Part shown: piece after piece, positions 1-8,349 of the stretch | How positions within the stretch are numbered: the stretch's first letter is position 1 | Layout of the letters: each line of letters opens with the position of its first letter | Notes under the pieces: model-generated | What the model saw: only the letters and a program-made list of their open reading frames with translations | Told to the model about the DNA's origin: nothing | Database searches by the model: none | Translations under genes and position numbers: made by a program | Source: Halapricum desulfuricans | Lineage (GTDB): Archaea; Halobacteriota; Halobacteria; Halobacteriales; Haloarculaceae | Direction: 5' to 3' | NCBI RefSeq assembly: GCF_017094465.1 | Contig: NZ_CP064791.1 | Span: 1,302,001-1,366,000 of the forward strand | DNA: 64,000 nucleotides

Positions 1-1
1 C

Positions 2-610
2 GCAGACAGCATCAATCGGGTCAGCGAGCGGCGCGGCAAGGGTGCCGCGATCGCCGCGGGTTTCGACACGCTCTCGACGGACGTGCTTGCGTTCGCCGAC
101 GCCGACGGCGCGACGGACGCACCGTCGCTCGTGGACGTCATCGAACCCGTCCGGGACGGGTCGGTCGGTCTCGCGGTCGGCTCCCGTCGCCACCCGGACG
201 CGACGATCACGTCCCACCAGACCGTCATACGGCGACGACTGGGTGACGTGTTCGCGTGGCTCGCCCGCCGGCTGTTGGCGGTCCCGTTGTACGATTACCA
301 GTGCGGTGCCAAGGCCGTCGGCGCCGACCAGTGGGACGAGATTCGGACGCACATGCACGAGAGCGGCTTCGCGTGGGACCTCGAGTTCGTCGCGGTCGCG
401 GACGCGCTCGGATACGATATCAGGGAGGTGCCGATCACGTGGGACGACAGTTCGGACTCGACGGTCGATCCGATCAGGACGCCGATCGAGATGGCTATCG
501 CGATGGGTCGGATCCGACGGCACGTCAAGCCACTCCAGCACCACCAATCCGGATCACAGACTGCTACCTCGTCGGAAAGCGAGAGCTCGACACCCGTCGG
601 TGACAAGTGA
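2..610 (+). CDS. Family 2 glycosyltransferase (dolichyl-phosphate sugar synthase-like), 5' end missing
   Basis: The reading frame is open from the window edge, so the N-terminus lies outside. The visible part has RGKGAAIAAGFD followed by FADADG, the sugar-nucleotide and metal-binding region (DxD-type) of GT2 enzymes that transfer a sugar to dolichyl phosphate. Further on, YDYQCGAKAV and WDLEFVA match the acceptor-side motifs of the DPM1-like subgroup. No membrane segment follows, so this is a soluble or peripheral enzyme at the inner membrane face. Its TGA overlaps the ATG of the GtrA gene, which implies translational coupling and a shared role in lipid-linked sugar supply. The substrate sugar cannot be read from the sequence. 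Confidence 0.85.
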   Translation, partial: ADSINRVSERRGKGAAIAAGFDTLSTDVLAFADADGATDAPSLVDVIEPVRDGSVGLAVGSRRHPDATITSHQTVIRRRLGDVFAWLARRLLAVPLYDYQCGAKAVGADQWDEIRTHMHESGFAWDLEFVAVADALGYDIREVPITWDDSSDSTVDPIRTPIEMAIAMGRIRRHVKPLQHHQSGSQTATSSESESSTPVGDK

Positions 611-1056
611 TGCGGGCGGTGCTGAGAGCCCTGCTGTCGCCGCGTCGGATCGCGCAGTTCACCTCTGTCGGCGTCGTCGGCGCCGTCAGCGAGACGCTCG
701 TGGTCGCCGCGCTGACGGCGTGGGGAACGGCCGACCCACTGCTGGCGAAGGCGGTCGGCGCCGAAATCTCGATCTCGCTGATGTTCGTGTTCAACGACCG
801 GGTGACCTTCGCGACGGAGGGCGTCTCGGACCTCCGACATACTCTCTATCGCTGGGGGCGCTCCCATCTCGTCCGGAGCGGTGGGATCAGTATCGCCTTT
901 ATCGTCCTCTGGGTGCTGACGACGCAGACCACGATCTCGCTGGTCGTCGCCGGCGCGAACCTGTGGCCGACCGTCGCGAATCTCATCGGGATCGGTGTCG
1001 GCCTCTCCGTCAATTACGTCGCCGAGAGCGTCTTCACCTGGCAGGTCCATCGGTGA
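610..1056 (+). CDS. GtrA family membrane protein
   Basis: A 148-residue protein with four predicted membrane helices (about residues 15-35, 45-65, 90-112, 118-140). The opening IAQFTSVGVVGAVSE and the later FVFNDRVTF and NYVAESVFTW are typical of GtrA proteins, which are thought to move polyprenyl-linked sugars across the membrane. The ATG sits in a TGATG overlap with the upstream glycosyltransferase; a GTG three bases earlier is an alternative start. The pair fits one lipid-linked sugar synthesis and flipping unit. The carried sugar is unknown. Confidence 0.85.
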   Translation: MRAVLRALLSPRRIAQFTSVGVVGAVSETLVVAALTAWGTADPLLAKAVGAEISISLMFVFNDRVTFATEGVSDLRHTLYRWGRSHLVRSGGISIAFIVLWVLTTQTTISLVVAGANLWPTVANLIGIGVGLSVNYVAESVFTWQVHR

Positions 1057-1125
1057 CTGTCTCCGCTGTGGCACACGGATTGACGCTACCGGTGGCTCTT
1101 TTCCGATCGAAGCCGAAGGCCATCT

Positions 1126-1539
1126 ATGAACGAGAAAGCGGGCGTCAGCGATCGCTACCTGATGGCCAGTCCCTGGCCGGTGTTCGTCGCGCTCGGCTTC
1201 GCGTTGACCGAGGTTGGACTCGTCCTGGGGCTGTTCCCGGTCGCGGTCGGCGGCGGGTTGCTCTTCGGTGCCAGCGTTGCCGGGATCCTCACTGAAGCCG
1301 ACTACGTCGCCAGCCTCTGGCAAACCACGGCGTACATCGGAGTGGCACTTGTGGTCGTCGGCGCGGGGCTGATGGCACTCGGCGGCCAGATCGGGATCGA
1401 TCTCGTCGTCGCGTCGATCGACCGCCCGAACGTCGCCGGACACCGACTGCTCAGCCGCGGGCTAGCGGTTGCCGTCGCGGGCGTGCTGCTGATCGCGACC
1501 GGCCTCGCCGGCCGGTTCGGCCAGCACCCGACAGCTTAG
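1126..1539 (+). CDS. Small four-helix membrane protein of the cytochrome oxidase locus (DUF7541-like)
   Basis: A 137-residue protein with a charged N-terminus, then four hydrophobic segments (about 18-40, 42-58, 66-90, 108-128). It has no catalytic motif that I recognise. Proteins of this size and order are found next to cytochrome oxidase genes in haloarchaea, and coxA lies two genes downstream on the same strand. A role in oxidase assembly or as an accessory subunit is inferred from position only. The DUF name is from memory and should be checked with Pfam. Confidence 0.7.
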   Translation: MNEKAGVSDRYLMASPWPVFVALGFALTEVGLVLGLFPVAVGGGLLFGASVAGILTEADYVASLWQTTAYIGVALVVVGAGLMALGGQIGIDLVVASIDRPNVAGHRLLSRGLAVAVAGVLLIATGLAGRFGQHPTA

Positions 1540-1583
1540 CCGGTACCAACAATCTATTTAGCGCACTACCCCACATCGGTGGT

Positions 1584-1880
1584 ATGACAGAGCGTATCTT
1601 CGACCGGGACACGCTGCTCGATCTCACCGTCAACGTCATCCCGCTGGCCATGCTCGGCTTTTTCCTCGTTGCCTTCCTCGTCTACGCGCCCGGCCCCTTT
1701 GCGTTCGATTCGGTCCTCTCGACCGTCCAGCTGGCGATCGTGTTCACGACGTTCGTCCTGCTCGCCGTGCTCACCTACTACGCCGGGAAGGCCATCGCCG
1801 GCGCGGAGAAAAAACACGGCATCCACGCCGAAACGGCGACCGTCCAGCCCGACGAGGACGACGACTCCGGCACAGCCTAG
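1584..1880 (+). CDS. Small two-helix membrane protein next to coxA (DUF6684-like)
   Basis: A 98-residue protein. FDRDTLLDLTVNVIPL leads into a first membrane helix (about 15-37), and a second helix covers about 46-70, followed by an acidic, EKK-containing cytoplasmic tail. The start ATG follows the AT-rich string caatctatttagcgc by about 25 bp, which looks like a promoter for a leaderless message. The conserved position before coxA suggests a small accessory subunit or assembly factor. No motif supports a firmer function, and the DUF label is from memory. Confidence 0.7.
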   Translation: MTERIFDRDTLLDLTVNVIPLAMLGFFLVAFLVYAPGPFAFDSVLSTVQLAIVFTTFVLLAVLTYYAGKAIAGAEKKHGIHAETATVQPDEDDDSGTA

Positions 1881-1982
1881 CGGTCCGCAACTACTCTCGA
1901 AATCGACCCGTCCAGTGCGGCTATTTTAAACCACCCACTATATCAGGGGTAGTGTTTCAAGGCAAAACCGGAACTGACCCTA

Positions 1983-1995
1983 ACATTTCTTTACC
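1983..1995 (+). promoter_or_regulatory. Likely TATA-box region of coxA
   Basis: The string acatttctttacc lies 22-34 bp before the coxA ATG, the right distance for a leaderless haloarchaeal transcript. A second A/T-rich candidate, tattttaaac, sits about 60 bp further upstream. Which one is used is not decided by the sequence. Confidence 0.4.
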
Positions 1996-2016
1996 CCCCA
2001 GTCCCGAATAGCGAAC

Positions 2017-3774
2017 ATGGCAAGCGGACAGATCGCGATCACCGTGCTCATGGGGATCTTCCTCGTCGCCGTCACGGCACTGCTCACGCGTATGGAAAAC
2101 TGGCGCTCGTATGCGCCGGCGTCGAGTGGGGCCAGTGGTCTCACCGGTGAGGAGACGTCCTACGGACACAGCGAGAAACCAGGTGGCATCGCCCGCTGGC
2201 TCACGACAGTCGATCACAAGGACATCGGGATCCTCTACGGCGCCTACGCGCTCGTCGCGTTCGCCGTCGGTGGGATCATGGTCATCCTGATGCGGACGGA
2301 ACTGCTGTGGGCGGGCGAAGACATCATGTCGGCGTCGATGTACAACTCCCTGTTAACCAGCCACGGCATCACGATGTTGTTCCTGTTCGGGACCCCGATC
2401 ATCGCGGCGTTCGGGAACTACTTTGTGCCGCTTCTGATCGGGGCCGACGACATGGCGTTCCCGCGAATCAACGCCATCGCCTTCTGGCTGTTGCCGCCCG
2501 GGGCGCTTCTGATCTGGGGCGGCTTTTTCATCCCGGGTATCGAGGCCGCACAGACCTCCTGGACGATGTACACGCCGCTATCGGCCGAACAGCCGATGAT
2601 CGGCGCGGACCTGATGATCCTCGGGCTGCACCTCACCGGCGTCTCGGCCACGATGGGGGCGATCAACTTCATCGCGACCATCTTCACCGAGCGCGACGAG
2701 GAGGTTACCTGGGCCAACCTCGACATCTTCTCCTGGACGATGCTCACCCAGTCCGGGCTGATACTGTTCGCGTTCCCGCTTCTGGGGAGCGCGCTCGTGA
2801 TGTTGCTGCTGGATCGCAACGTCGGGACGACCTTCTTCGCGACCGAGGGCGGTGGTGCGATCCTCTGGCAGCACCTGTTCTGGTTCTTCGGCCATCCCGA
2901 AGTGTACATCCTCGTGTTACCGCCGATGGGGCTGATAAGCTACATCATCCCGCGGTTCTCGGGCCGGAAACTGTTCGGCTTCAAGTTCGTCGTCTACTCG
3001 ACGCTGGCCATCGGTGTTCTCTCATTCGGCGTGTGGGCACACCACATGTTCTCGACGGGTATCGACCCACGTCTGCAGGTCTCGTTCATGGCGGTATCCT
3101 TAGCGATCGCGATACCATCCGCAGTCAAGACCTTCAACTGGATCACGACGATGTGGAACGGCAAGGTCAGGCTGACGACGCCGATGCTGTTCTCGATCGG
3201 CTTCGTCGCGAACTTCATCATCGGCGGCGTCACCGGGGTGTTCCTGGCGACGATCCCCGTCGACTACCTGCTGCACGACACCTACTACGTGGTCGGGCAC
3301 TTCCACTACGTGATCATGGGCGCGATCGCGTTCGCGGTCTTCGCCGGGATCTACTACTGGTTCCCGATCTACACCGGCAAGATGTACCAGAAGGCGCTGG
3401 GCAAGTGGCACTTCTGGCTGACGATGATCGGCACGAACCTGACGTTCTTCGGGATGCTCATCCTCGGCTACCTGGGGATGCCACGCCGGTATGCGACCTA
3501 TAATCTGGTCTCGGTCGGTCCGATTGACCTCTTCACGATCCTCCACCAGTCGGCAACCGTCGGGGCCTTCATCCTGCTTGCCGGCCAGCTCATCTTCGTC
3601 TGGAACGTCGTCTCCTCGTGGCTGTACGGACAGCGCCTCACCGACGGCGATCCGTGGGACCTCAAAGACGACGGGCTCTACAGCCGGGAGTTCCGCTGGC
3701 ACGATCGCCGGATGGACGACGATCTCGTGCTCGCGGACGGCGGGGAATCCGGCGACGAGTCCGACGAGCAGTAG
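2017..3774 (+). CDS. coxA: Cytochrome c oxidase subunit I (heme-copper oxidase, A-type)
   Basis: A 585-residue integral membrane protein that reduces O2 to water and pumps protons. The heme and copper ligands are visible: H116 (SHGITM) and H430 for the low-spin heme, H428 for the high-spin heme (VVGHFH), and H293 plus H342-H343 (GHPEVY, WAHHM) for CuB. E295 and Y297 in GHPEVY mark the A1 type with a D-channel glutamate and the cross-linked tyrosine. K361 fits the K-channel. One extra membrane helix precedes the standard set (residues 5-24). Small membrane-protein genes flank it. No gene with the CuA motif of subunit II lies in the window. Confidence 0.95.
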   Translation: MASGQIAITVLMGIFLVAVTALLTRMENWRSYAPASSGASGLTGEETSYGHSEKPGGIARWLTTVDHKDIGILYGAYALVAFAVGGIMVILMRTELLWAGEDIMSASMYNSLLTSHGITMLFLFGTPIIAAFGNYFVPLLIGADDMAFPRINAIAFWLLPPGALLIWGGFFIPGIEAAQTSWTMYTPLSAEQPMIGADLMILGLHLTGVSATMGAINFIATIFTERDEEVTWANLDIFSWTMLTQSGLILFAFPLLGSALVMLLLDRNVGTTFFATEGGGAILWQHLFWFFGHPEVYILVLPPMGLISYIIPRFSGRKLFGFKFVVYSTLAIGVLSFGVWAHHMFSTGIDPRLQVSFMAVSLAIAIPSAVKTFNWITTMWNGKVRLTTPMLFSIGFVANFIIGGVTGVFLATIPVDYLLHDTYYVVGHFHYVIMGAIAFAVFAGIYYWFPIYTGKMYQKALGKWHFWLTMIGTNLTFFGMLILGYLGMPRRYATYNLVSVGPIDLFTILHQSATVGAFILLAGQLIFVWNVVSSWLYGQRLTDGDPWDLKDDGLYSREFRWHDRRMDDDLVLADGGESGDESDEQ

Positions 3775-3827
3775 CGGCGCGTTCCCCATACCTAGTTTTT
3801 TCCGGTCGACAGCTGTAGATTCAGGGC

Positions 3828-4847
3828 ATGTCCGGGCAGCAGCCGAGCGATACGATGCGCGAGCGGGCCGGCGAGAGCTCGCGGCTGCTCTTGGTGTTAC
3901 TGGACGCCAACCGCTGGCTCGTCACCGCCTTCCTCTCGGTGGTCCTGTTCGCTTCGATCGTCGTCGGTGGCGTTCTCGTGCCCAACCCGGGTCTCTCGAC
4001 CGGCGATCCGATCGAGACGCTCTATCAGGCACTGATCACCTCGACGGTGACGGGCGTGACGCTCGTGTTGACGCTGAGTCAGCTGGTGCTCTCACAGGAA
4101 CTCGGTGCGGTCGGCGACCAGCGCGAGCGGATGGACGGCGCGATGTCGTTTCGCCGTGACGTGGCCCAGGCGATCAACACGGACGTGAGCCCGGCCGAAC
4201 CGTCGGCGTTTCTCCGCGTGCTCGTGACAGAGACACGGGACCGCGCTGTGGCAGTCGACGACGCGCTCGCGAACGGCGACCTCGAACCGGACGTCCGTGA
4301 TCGGGTCACCTCGTATCTCGACGCCGTGATCGAGAACGCCGACAGCGTGATCGAACAACTCGATGGTGCCACCTTCGGCGAGTTCGACGTCATTCGGGCT
4401 GCGCTGAACTACAACTACTCCTGGAAACTCTACGAGGGGCGGTCTATCACCGAGACGCAGGGTGACGACCTCTCAGACGGGGCTGTAGCGGAACTGGACT
4501 CGTTGCTCGCCACTCTGGAACTGTTCGGACCGGCACGCGAACACTTCAAGACGCTGTCTTTCCAGTGGGAGCTGTCAGACCTTTCGCAGGTGTTGCTGTA
4601 CACAGCGATCCCAGCGCTGTCGGTCGCAATCGCCTCGCTGCTGTTTCTCGACCCGTCGACAATCAGTGGCACGAGTGCTGGCCTATCCCACGCGCTCGTT
4701 CTCGTCGCCGCGACGACGACGGTATCGCTACTACCGTTCACCATTCTGCTAGCGTACATGCTCCGGATCGTGACGGTGACGAAACGGACGCTCTCGATCG
4801 GGCCGTTCATCCTCCGAGAGACCGATCGATCGGGTGGACAACCGTAG
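3828..4847 (+). CDS. Conserved haloarchaeal membrane protein with four helices, function unknown
   Basis: A 339-residue protein. Two helices near the N-terminus (about 29-52 and 66-90) are separated from two C-terminal helices (about 248-268 and 280-306) by a soluble, acidic, mostly helical middle region of about 150 residues. The middle part has no motif I can assign. The topology places the soluble domain on one face of the membrane. It lies 53 bp after coxA on the same strand, so co-transcription is possible. Bestrophin-like or sensor-like folds were considered but not supported by any residue pattern. Confidence 0.7.
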   Translation: MSGQQPSDTMRERAGESSRLLLVLLDANRWLVTAFLSVVLFASIVVGGVLVPNPGLSTGDPIETLYQALITSTVTGVTLVLTLSQLVLSQELGAVGDQRERMDGAMSFRRDVAQAINTDVSPAEPSAFLRVLVTETRDRAVAVDDALANGDLEPDVRDRVTSYLDAVIENADSVIEQLDGATFGEFDVIRAALNYNYSWKLYEGRSITETQGDDLSDGAVAELDSLLATLELFGPAREHFKTLSFQWELSDLSQVLLYTAIPALSVAIASLLFLDPSTISGTSAGLSHALVLVAATTTVSLLPFTILLAYMLRIVTVTKRTLSIGPFILRETDRSGGQP

Positions 4848-4853
4848 CCGGAT

Positions 4854-4940
4854 CTAGCCGATCACGAGCGCGAACCCGGCGGCGAACATCATGATCCCGA
4901 CTACCGCCAGCACGAGCAGGAGCAATTCTTTCTCTGACAT
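4854..4940 (-). CDS. Membrane microprotein, 28 residues
   Basis: ATG to TAG on the minus strand encodes MSEKE followed by a single hydrophobic helix of about 22 residues (LLLLVLAVVGIM, then MFAAGFALVIG). The third-position bias to G/C and the clean charged-then-hydrophobic layout argue for a real gene in an otherwise empty gap between two plus-strand genes. Upstream (beyond 4940) the string gcttttcac, read on the minus strand, is a weak promoter candidate. Position suggests a link with the oxidase locus. It is too short for most annotation programs. Confidence 0.6.
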   Translation of the reverse strand: MSEKELLLLVLAVVGIMMFAAGFALVIG

Positions 4941-4999
4941 ACCCCGACGTTATCGCCGGAAGTGAAAAGCATAATCGCTCCCGGCACCAATCGAGGGTT

Positions 5000-5257
5000 G
5001 TGCCACGACGCTGGTCCGGGCGGCGGGTGATCTACGCCGTCTACGCCGTAATCGTCTCGATCGCCGCGCTCATGGGGTTCGTCCTCGGCGCGATCAACCC
5101 CGAGGGGATGGACCCGACGTTGTTCTTCGTCGTCGACTTACCGGCGACACCGGTCGGGATGGTGATATTCGGCGTCTCGACGATCGGCGTGGGTCTGGGT
5201 GCGCTGCTGTTGCTCGTCGCGTATATCGCGGATCGATACGACGACGCCGCAGTATGA
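5000..5257 (+). CDS. Small two-helix membrane protein (DUF7520-like)
   Basis: An 85-residue protein starting with GTG. SGRRVIYAVYAVIVSIAAL begins a first helix (about 8-30), and a second helix covers about 48-75, ending in the charged YIADRYDD. Similar small proteins accompany terminal oxidase genes in haloarchaea, so it is probably the last member of the cox-linked group in this window. An upstream ATG in frame was not found, and the GTG is supported by the arginine-rich start. The DUF name is from memory. Confidence 0.65.
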   Translation: MPRRWSGRRVIYAVYAVIVSIAALMGFVLGAINPEGMDPTLFFVVDLPATPVGMVIFGVSTIGVGLGALLLLVAYIADRYDDAAV

Positions 5258-5301
5258 CATCCTCCCCGTCGGAGACAATTGTGCGTTTTCGCCGGGAGTT
5301 G

Positions 5302-6111
5302 TCACACGTCTTCGTCGCTTTCGTCCATCCGTTCGGTCGTCTCGACCAGCGGGTGGCGGGCGTAATCGACGATCGTGATGTCGCCGATCGACTGCAGGCT
5401 TTCCGATTCGGCGGTTTTCGCCATCTCGAGGTCAACACGCTTGTCGACGCTAATGACGTACGCCTCCATCTCCTCGATGCCGAGCTCGTTGGCCGCGGTC
5501 GTCCGGTGGTGGCCGTCGACGAGCAAGAGCTCACCGTCGTTGTCGACGACGACCAGCGGTTCCGCCAGCCCGCGTTCCAGTTCGTAGCTCCGCCCTTCGA
5601 GTTCGTCGGCGTAGACGCGGGTCTGAGTGGGGCGAAGTTCCGATAGCGGGATCTGTCGGCGGTCCCGCTCGGTCTCGGCACTGTGGACCTCCTCGATCGT
5701 CTCCTGAAGCTCCTCGACTTTGTCCGGCGTGGCCCGTTCGATCTGACTGCGGATCACGTCCGTGTTCGAGATGATTCCCACCAGGTCACCGCCGTCGTCG
5801 ACGACGGGCAATCGCTGGATCCCCGACCGCAGGATGACGCGCGCGGCGTCGTCCAGGTCCATATCGGGATGCGCGACCAGCAAATCCGAGCTCATGACGT
5901 CCCGAATCGGCGTCTCGTCGTCGGCCAGCAGGAGATCGCTCGCGCTGACGAACCCCTTGACGTGGCTGTCGTTGGTGACCGGGAGTCCACTATGGTCGTC
6001 GCTGTCCGCGATCCGCCGGGCGACATCTCCGACTGTCGCCGTCGGCGTGACTGTCGAGACCTCGTGGGTCATGTACTCCTCGACCGTCAGCGACTCATCG
6101 GAACTGGCCAT
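5302..6111 (-). CDS. CBS-pair protein fused to a ParB-like nuclease domain
   Basis: A 269-residue soluble protein. Residues about 8-125 form two CBS motifs (VEEYMTHEV...GLPVTNDSHVKGFVSASDLL and IRDVMSSDLLV...RLPVVDDGGDLVGIIS), which normally bind adenosine nucleotides. Residues about 150-235 form a ParB/Srx-type domain with LSELRPTQT and the GHHRTTAA motif (consensus GxxR), seen in ParB CTPases and free-standing nucleases. The ATG at 6111 is chosen over a TTG one codon earlier. The combination suggests a nucleotide-sensing switch on a ParB-type domain. The neighbouring DHH gene on the same strand also binds nucleotides, but no pathway is proven. Confidence 0.85.
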   Translation of the reverse strand: MASSDESLTVEEYMTHEVSTVTPTATVGDVARRIADSDDHSGLPVTNDSHVKGFVSASDLLLADDETPIRDVMSSDLLVAHPDMDLDDAARVILRSGIQRLPVVDDGGDLVGIISNTDVIRSQIERATPDKVEELQETIEEVHSAETERDRRQIPLSELRPTQTRVYADELEGRSYELERGLAEPLVVVDNDGELLLVDGHHRTTAANELGIEEMEAYVISVDKRVDLEMAKTAESESLQSIGDITIVDYARHPLVETTERMDESDEDV

Positions 6112-6264
6112 CAACGACAGTGACGGCGCCGTGATTGAAAAACCCCACGTCAGACGACCACTCGTCCCGACGGTGCGCGTGGCTCATAGTGATTCTTGTA
6201 GCGATTTACCGCTCCGACTGACGCTTTCGTGCGTCGATGCGGAACAGACCTACAAGCATCACTA

Positions 6265-7788
6265 TCAGTCGTCGATCGATTCGCCTTCGGGCGGGAACAC
6301 GAGTACGTCGCGGTCGCTCGGTTCGCCTTCGATCCGATACTGATCGCCGGAGTCGGCCCGGATCGGTCGGTTCCAGCGCGCCTCAAGTACGTTGAGAAAC
6401 CTGTTCGTGATGACTTCGTCGACGATCTCGACGAGCGGTCGACCGTCACTTTCGGAGCCGCCGTACTCGAAACTCCCCGCTTCGATCTGCGCGCCGGCCA
6501 TGTCGGCGTGGCCCCCCGCGCTACCGATCGGCCCGAACGCGTCCCGGAGCGCCTCCCCGATGTCGAGATCGGCACCGCGCGTCCGCGCGGACACGTGGAT
6601 CGTCCCGTCCTCGATCCCGTAGACGACCGTCGTCGTCACGTCTTCGATGTTCAACAGCCGGTCGGCCGCCTGGGCCAGCGCGTCCCGACTCCGCAATCCG
6701 TCGACGCCGGTGATCACGACCGGGCCGTGTCGGGCGCGATTTCGAATCGCACAGCCGATCGTCTCCAGGGTCTCCGGGGACATGCTCGGGTTCTCGATCC
6801 GCTGGAGGGTTCCGAGGTTCGCGGCCGGAAGCAGGGCCGCAGCCGCCTCGAAATCGGTCTCACAGACCTCCCGCCGGAACTCGTCGGTGTCGACCCGGAT
6901 CCCGAACAGAAGCGCCGTCGCGACGGTCTCGTCGATACGGAGCGCGGACTGTTGCAGATACTCGACCAGCAGGGTGCTCGTCGCGCCGACGTCGCTTCGG
7001 AGGTCGACGTACGCCGCCTCGACCGGTTCCCGGGGCGGATGGTGGTCGATGACGATGTCGATCGGCGTGTCCGCGGGCAACTGATCGTTGACGCCGGGTC
7101 GGGAGTGATCGACCAGCGCGAACCCCCCGAACTCCGAGAGGTCTGCCCCCGATTGCAGGTTCGTCAGTTCGATCCCGAGGAGGTTGACGAACGCGCGGTT
7201 CTCCTGGTGGGCGATCGAGCCGAAATAACACAGCTCCGTCGAGATATCGGCCAGATCCGCGAGCCGTCCGAGTGCGATCGCGCTCGCGATCGCGTCCGGA
7301 TCCGGGTTGTCGTGCATGACGATCGCGAGCGGCCCGTCCAGTTCCGCGAGCACGCGCTGCAAGGCACGGAAGCGACTTCCGGCCTCGGTCAGCCGATCCG
7401 TGATCGCAGCTGCGGTCACCGACGGCCGGTCGATGATGTGATCGGCGTGTCGTTCCACCGCTTCGCGGGTGTCAGGATCGCTCTCGGCGAGATACGCGAC
7501 GTTCAGCGCGTCCGGTAGTGCTCGCCCGGTCGCACGCAGGATCGCGGCTGTTTTCGAGGGGGCGTCCGCGACGGCGAGGACACTCTCGACGTCGGCTTCG
7601 ACGTCTTCGAATGCGGCGGGCGTCGTCGGGTCGCCGTGCGTCGTTGTCGCTGCAGGGACGTGCTCGGTCACTTCTTCGAGCAGTCGCTCGTCGTCGGTCA
7701 CGACGACGAGCGGTCGGCTGCCGTCACCGAGTCGCTCGATGAGCTCGTACGCGAGTGTGCCTGATCCCACCACCAGCCGCGCGCGCAT
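6265..7788 (-). CDS. RCK/TrkA-N domain plus DHH-DHHA1 phosphoesterase
   Basis: A 507-residue protein. Residues 1-120 form a Rossmann-like TrkA-N (RCK) domain starting VVGSGTLAYELIERL. Residues about 150-300 carry the DHH phosphoesterase motifs HDNPDPDAIAS, then VDHSRPG and the diagnostic DHHPP, which bind two metal ions. The C-terminus has the DHHA1 signature GSAGGHADMAGAQI. Such proteins cleave small phosphodiesters such as cyclic dinucleotides or nano-RNA. The RCK domain suggests control by NAD(H) or a nucleotide ligand. The substrate is not shown. The gene lies upstream of the CBS-ParB gene with a 150 bp gap. Confidence 0.85.
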   Translation of the reverse strand: MRARLVVGSGTLAYELIERLGDGSRPLVVVTDDERLLEEVTEHVPAATTTHGDPTTPAAFEDVEADVESVLAVADAPSKTAAILRATGRALPDALNVAYLAESDPDTREAVERHADHIIDRPSVTAAAITDRLTEAGSRFRALQRVLAELDGPLAIVMHDNPDPDAIASAIALGRLADLADISTELCYFGSIAHQENRAFVNLLGIELTNLQSGADLSEFGGFALVDHSRPGVNDQLPADTPIDIVIDHHPPREPVEAAYVDLRSDVGATSTLLVEYLQQSALRIDETVATALLFGIRVDTDEFRREVCETDFEAAAALLPAANLGTLQRIENPSMSPETLETIGCAIRNRARHGPVVITGVDGLRSRDALAQAADRLLNIEDVTTTVVYGIEDGTIHVSARTRGADLDIGEALRDAFGPIGSAGGHADMAGAQIEAGSFEYGGSESDGRPLVEIVDEVITNRFLNVLEARWNRPIRADSGDQYRIEGEPSDRDVLVFPPEGESIDD

Positions 7789-7851
7789 GATCCCGATGTG
7801 TGATCTACAGCGTCAAAAGAGCGTCGTTGCCGCCCTCTGTCCCCCCGCAGT

Positions 7852-8280
7852 TCATTTCAGCCGTTCCTGGAGGAACGACGGATGTGCGGCCGTCACGCCG
7901 TCGATATTCAGGACCGACTCCTCGATGATGTCGCCCAGTTCCTCACCGTCCCGGCCTCTGACTTCGGCCATCAGCATGTGATCGCCGCTGGAGGTGTACA
8001 GCGCCTCGACCGCATCTACCTCCCGGAGCTCGCGCGTGGCCTCGACGTACTGTTCGCTCTCGACGTCGATGCCGACCATGGCGATCGACTGGCTCGAGAG
8101 CTTCTTCGGGTCGACCTCGGCCGAGTAGCCGACGATCACCCCTTCGTCTTCGAGTTTGTCGATGTACTTTCTGACTGTGGGCTTCGAGACGTCCGCCCGT
8201 TCGGCGATCTCCGCATAGGACGCCTGGGCATCTTCTTCGAGGACGGCGAGGATACGATCCGCTGTAGATTCCGCGCTCAT
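7852..8280 (-). CDS. Lrp/AsnC family transcriptional regulator
   Basis: A 142-residue protein with an N-terminal winged helix-turn-helix (residues about 5-60, ASYAEIAERADVSKPTVRKYIDKLEDEGVI split across helices 2 and 3) and a C-terminal RAM domain (about 68-140) that binds an amino acid or other small effector and builds octamers. It lies 69 bp after korB on the same strand. A regulatory link with the oxoacid oxidoreductase is likely, because Lrp proteins often control amino acid and 2-oxoacid metabolism. The effector cannot be read from the sequence. Confidence 0.9.
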   Translation of the reverse strand: MSAESTADRILAVLEEDAQASYAEIAERADVSKPTVRKYIDKLEDEGVIVGYSAEVDPKKLSSQSIAMVGIDVESEQYVEATRELREVDAVEALYTSSGDHMLMAEVRGRDGEELGDIIEESVLNIDGVTAAHPSFLQERLK

Positions 8281-8349
8281 GGACGTTTCTTTCCGGTGCT
8301 CGAAAAAATACCTTGCGAAGGGGGAAACGGCCTTGTTCTCGTCGAACCC

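Noticed and set aside
295-1443. Long minus-strand open frame of 382 codons across the GtrA and membrane-protein genes
   Set aside because: Arg/Asp/Gln-rich composition of an antisense shadow; the plus-strand genes have clear families and membrane helices.
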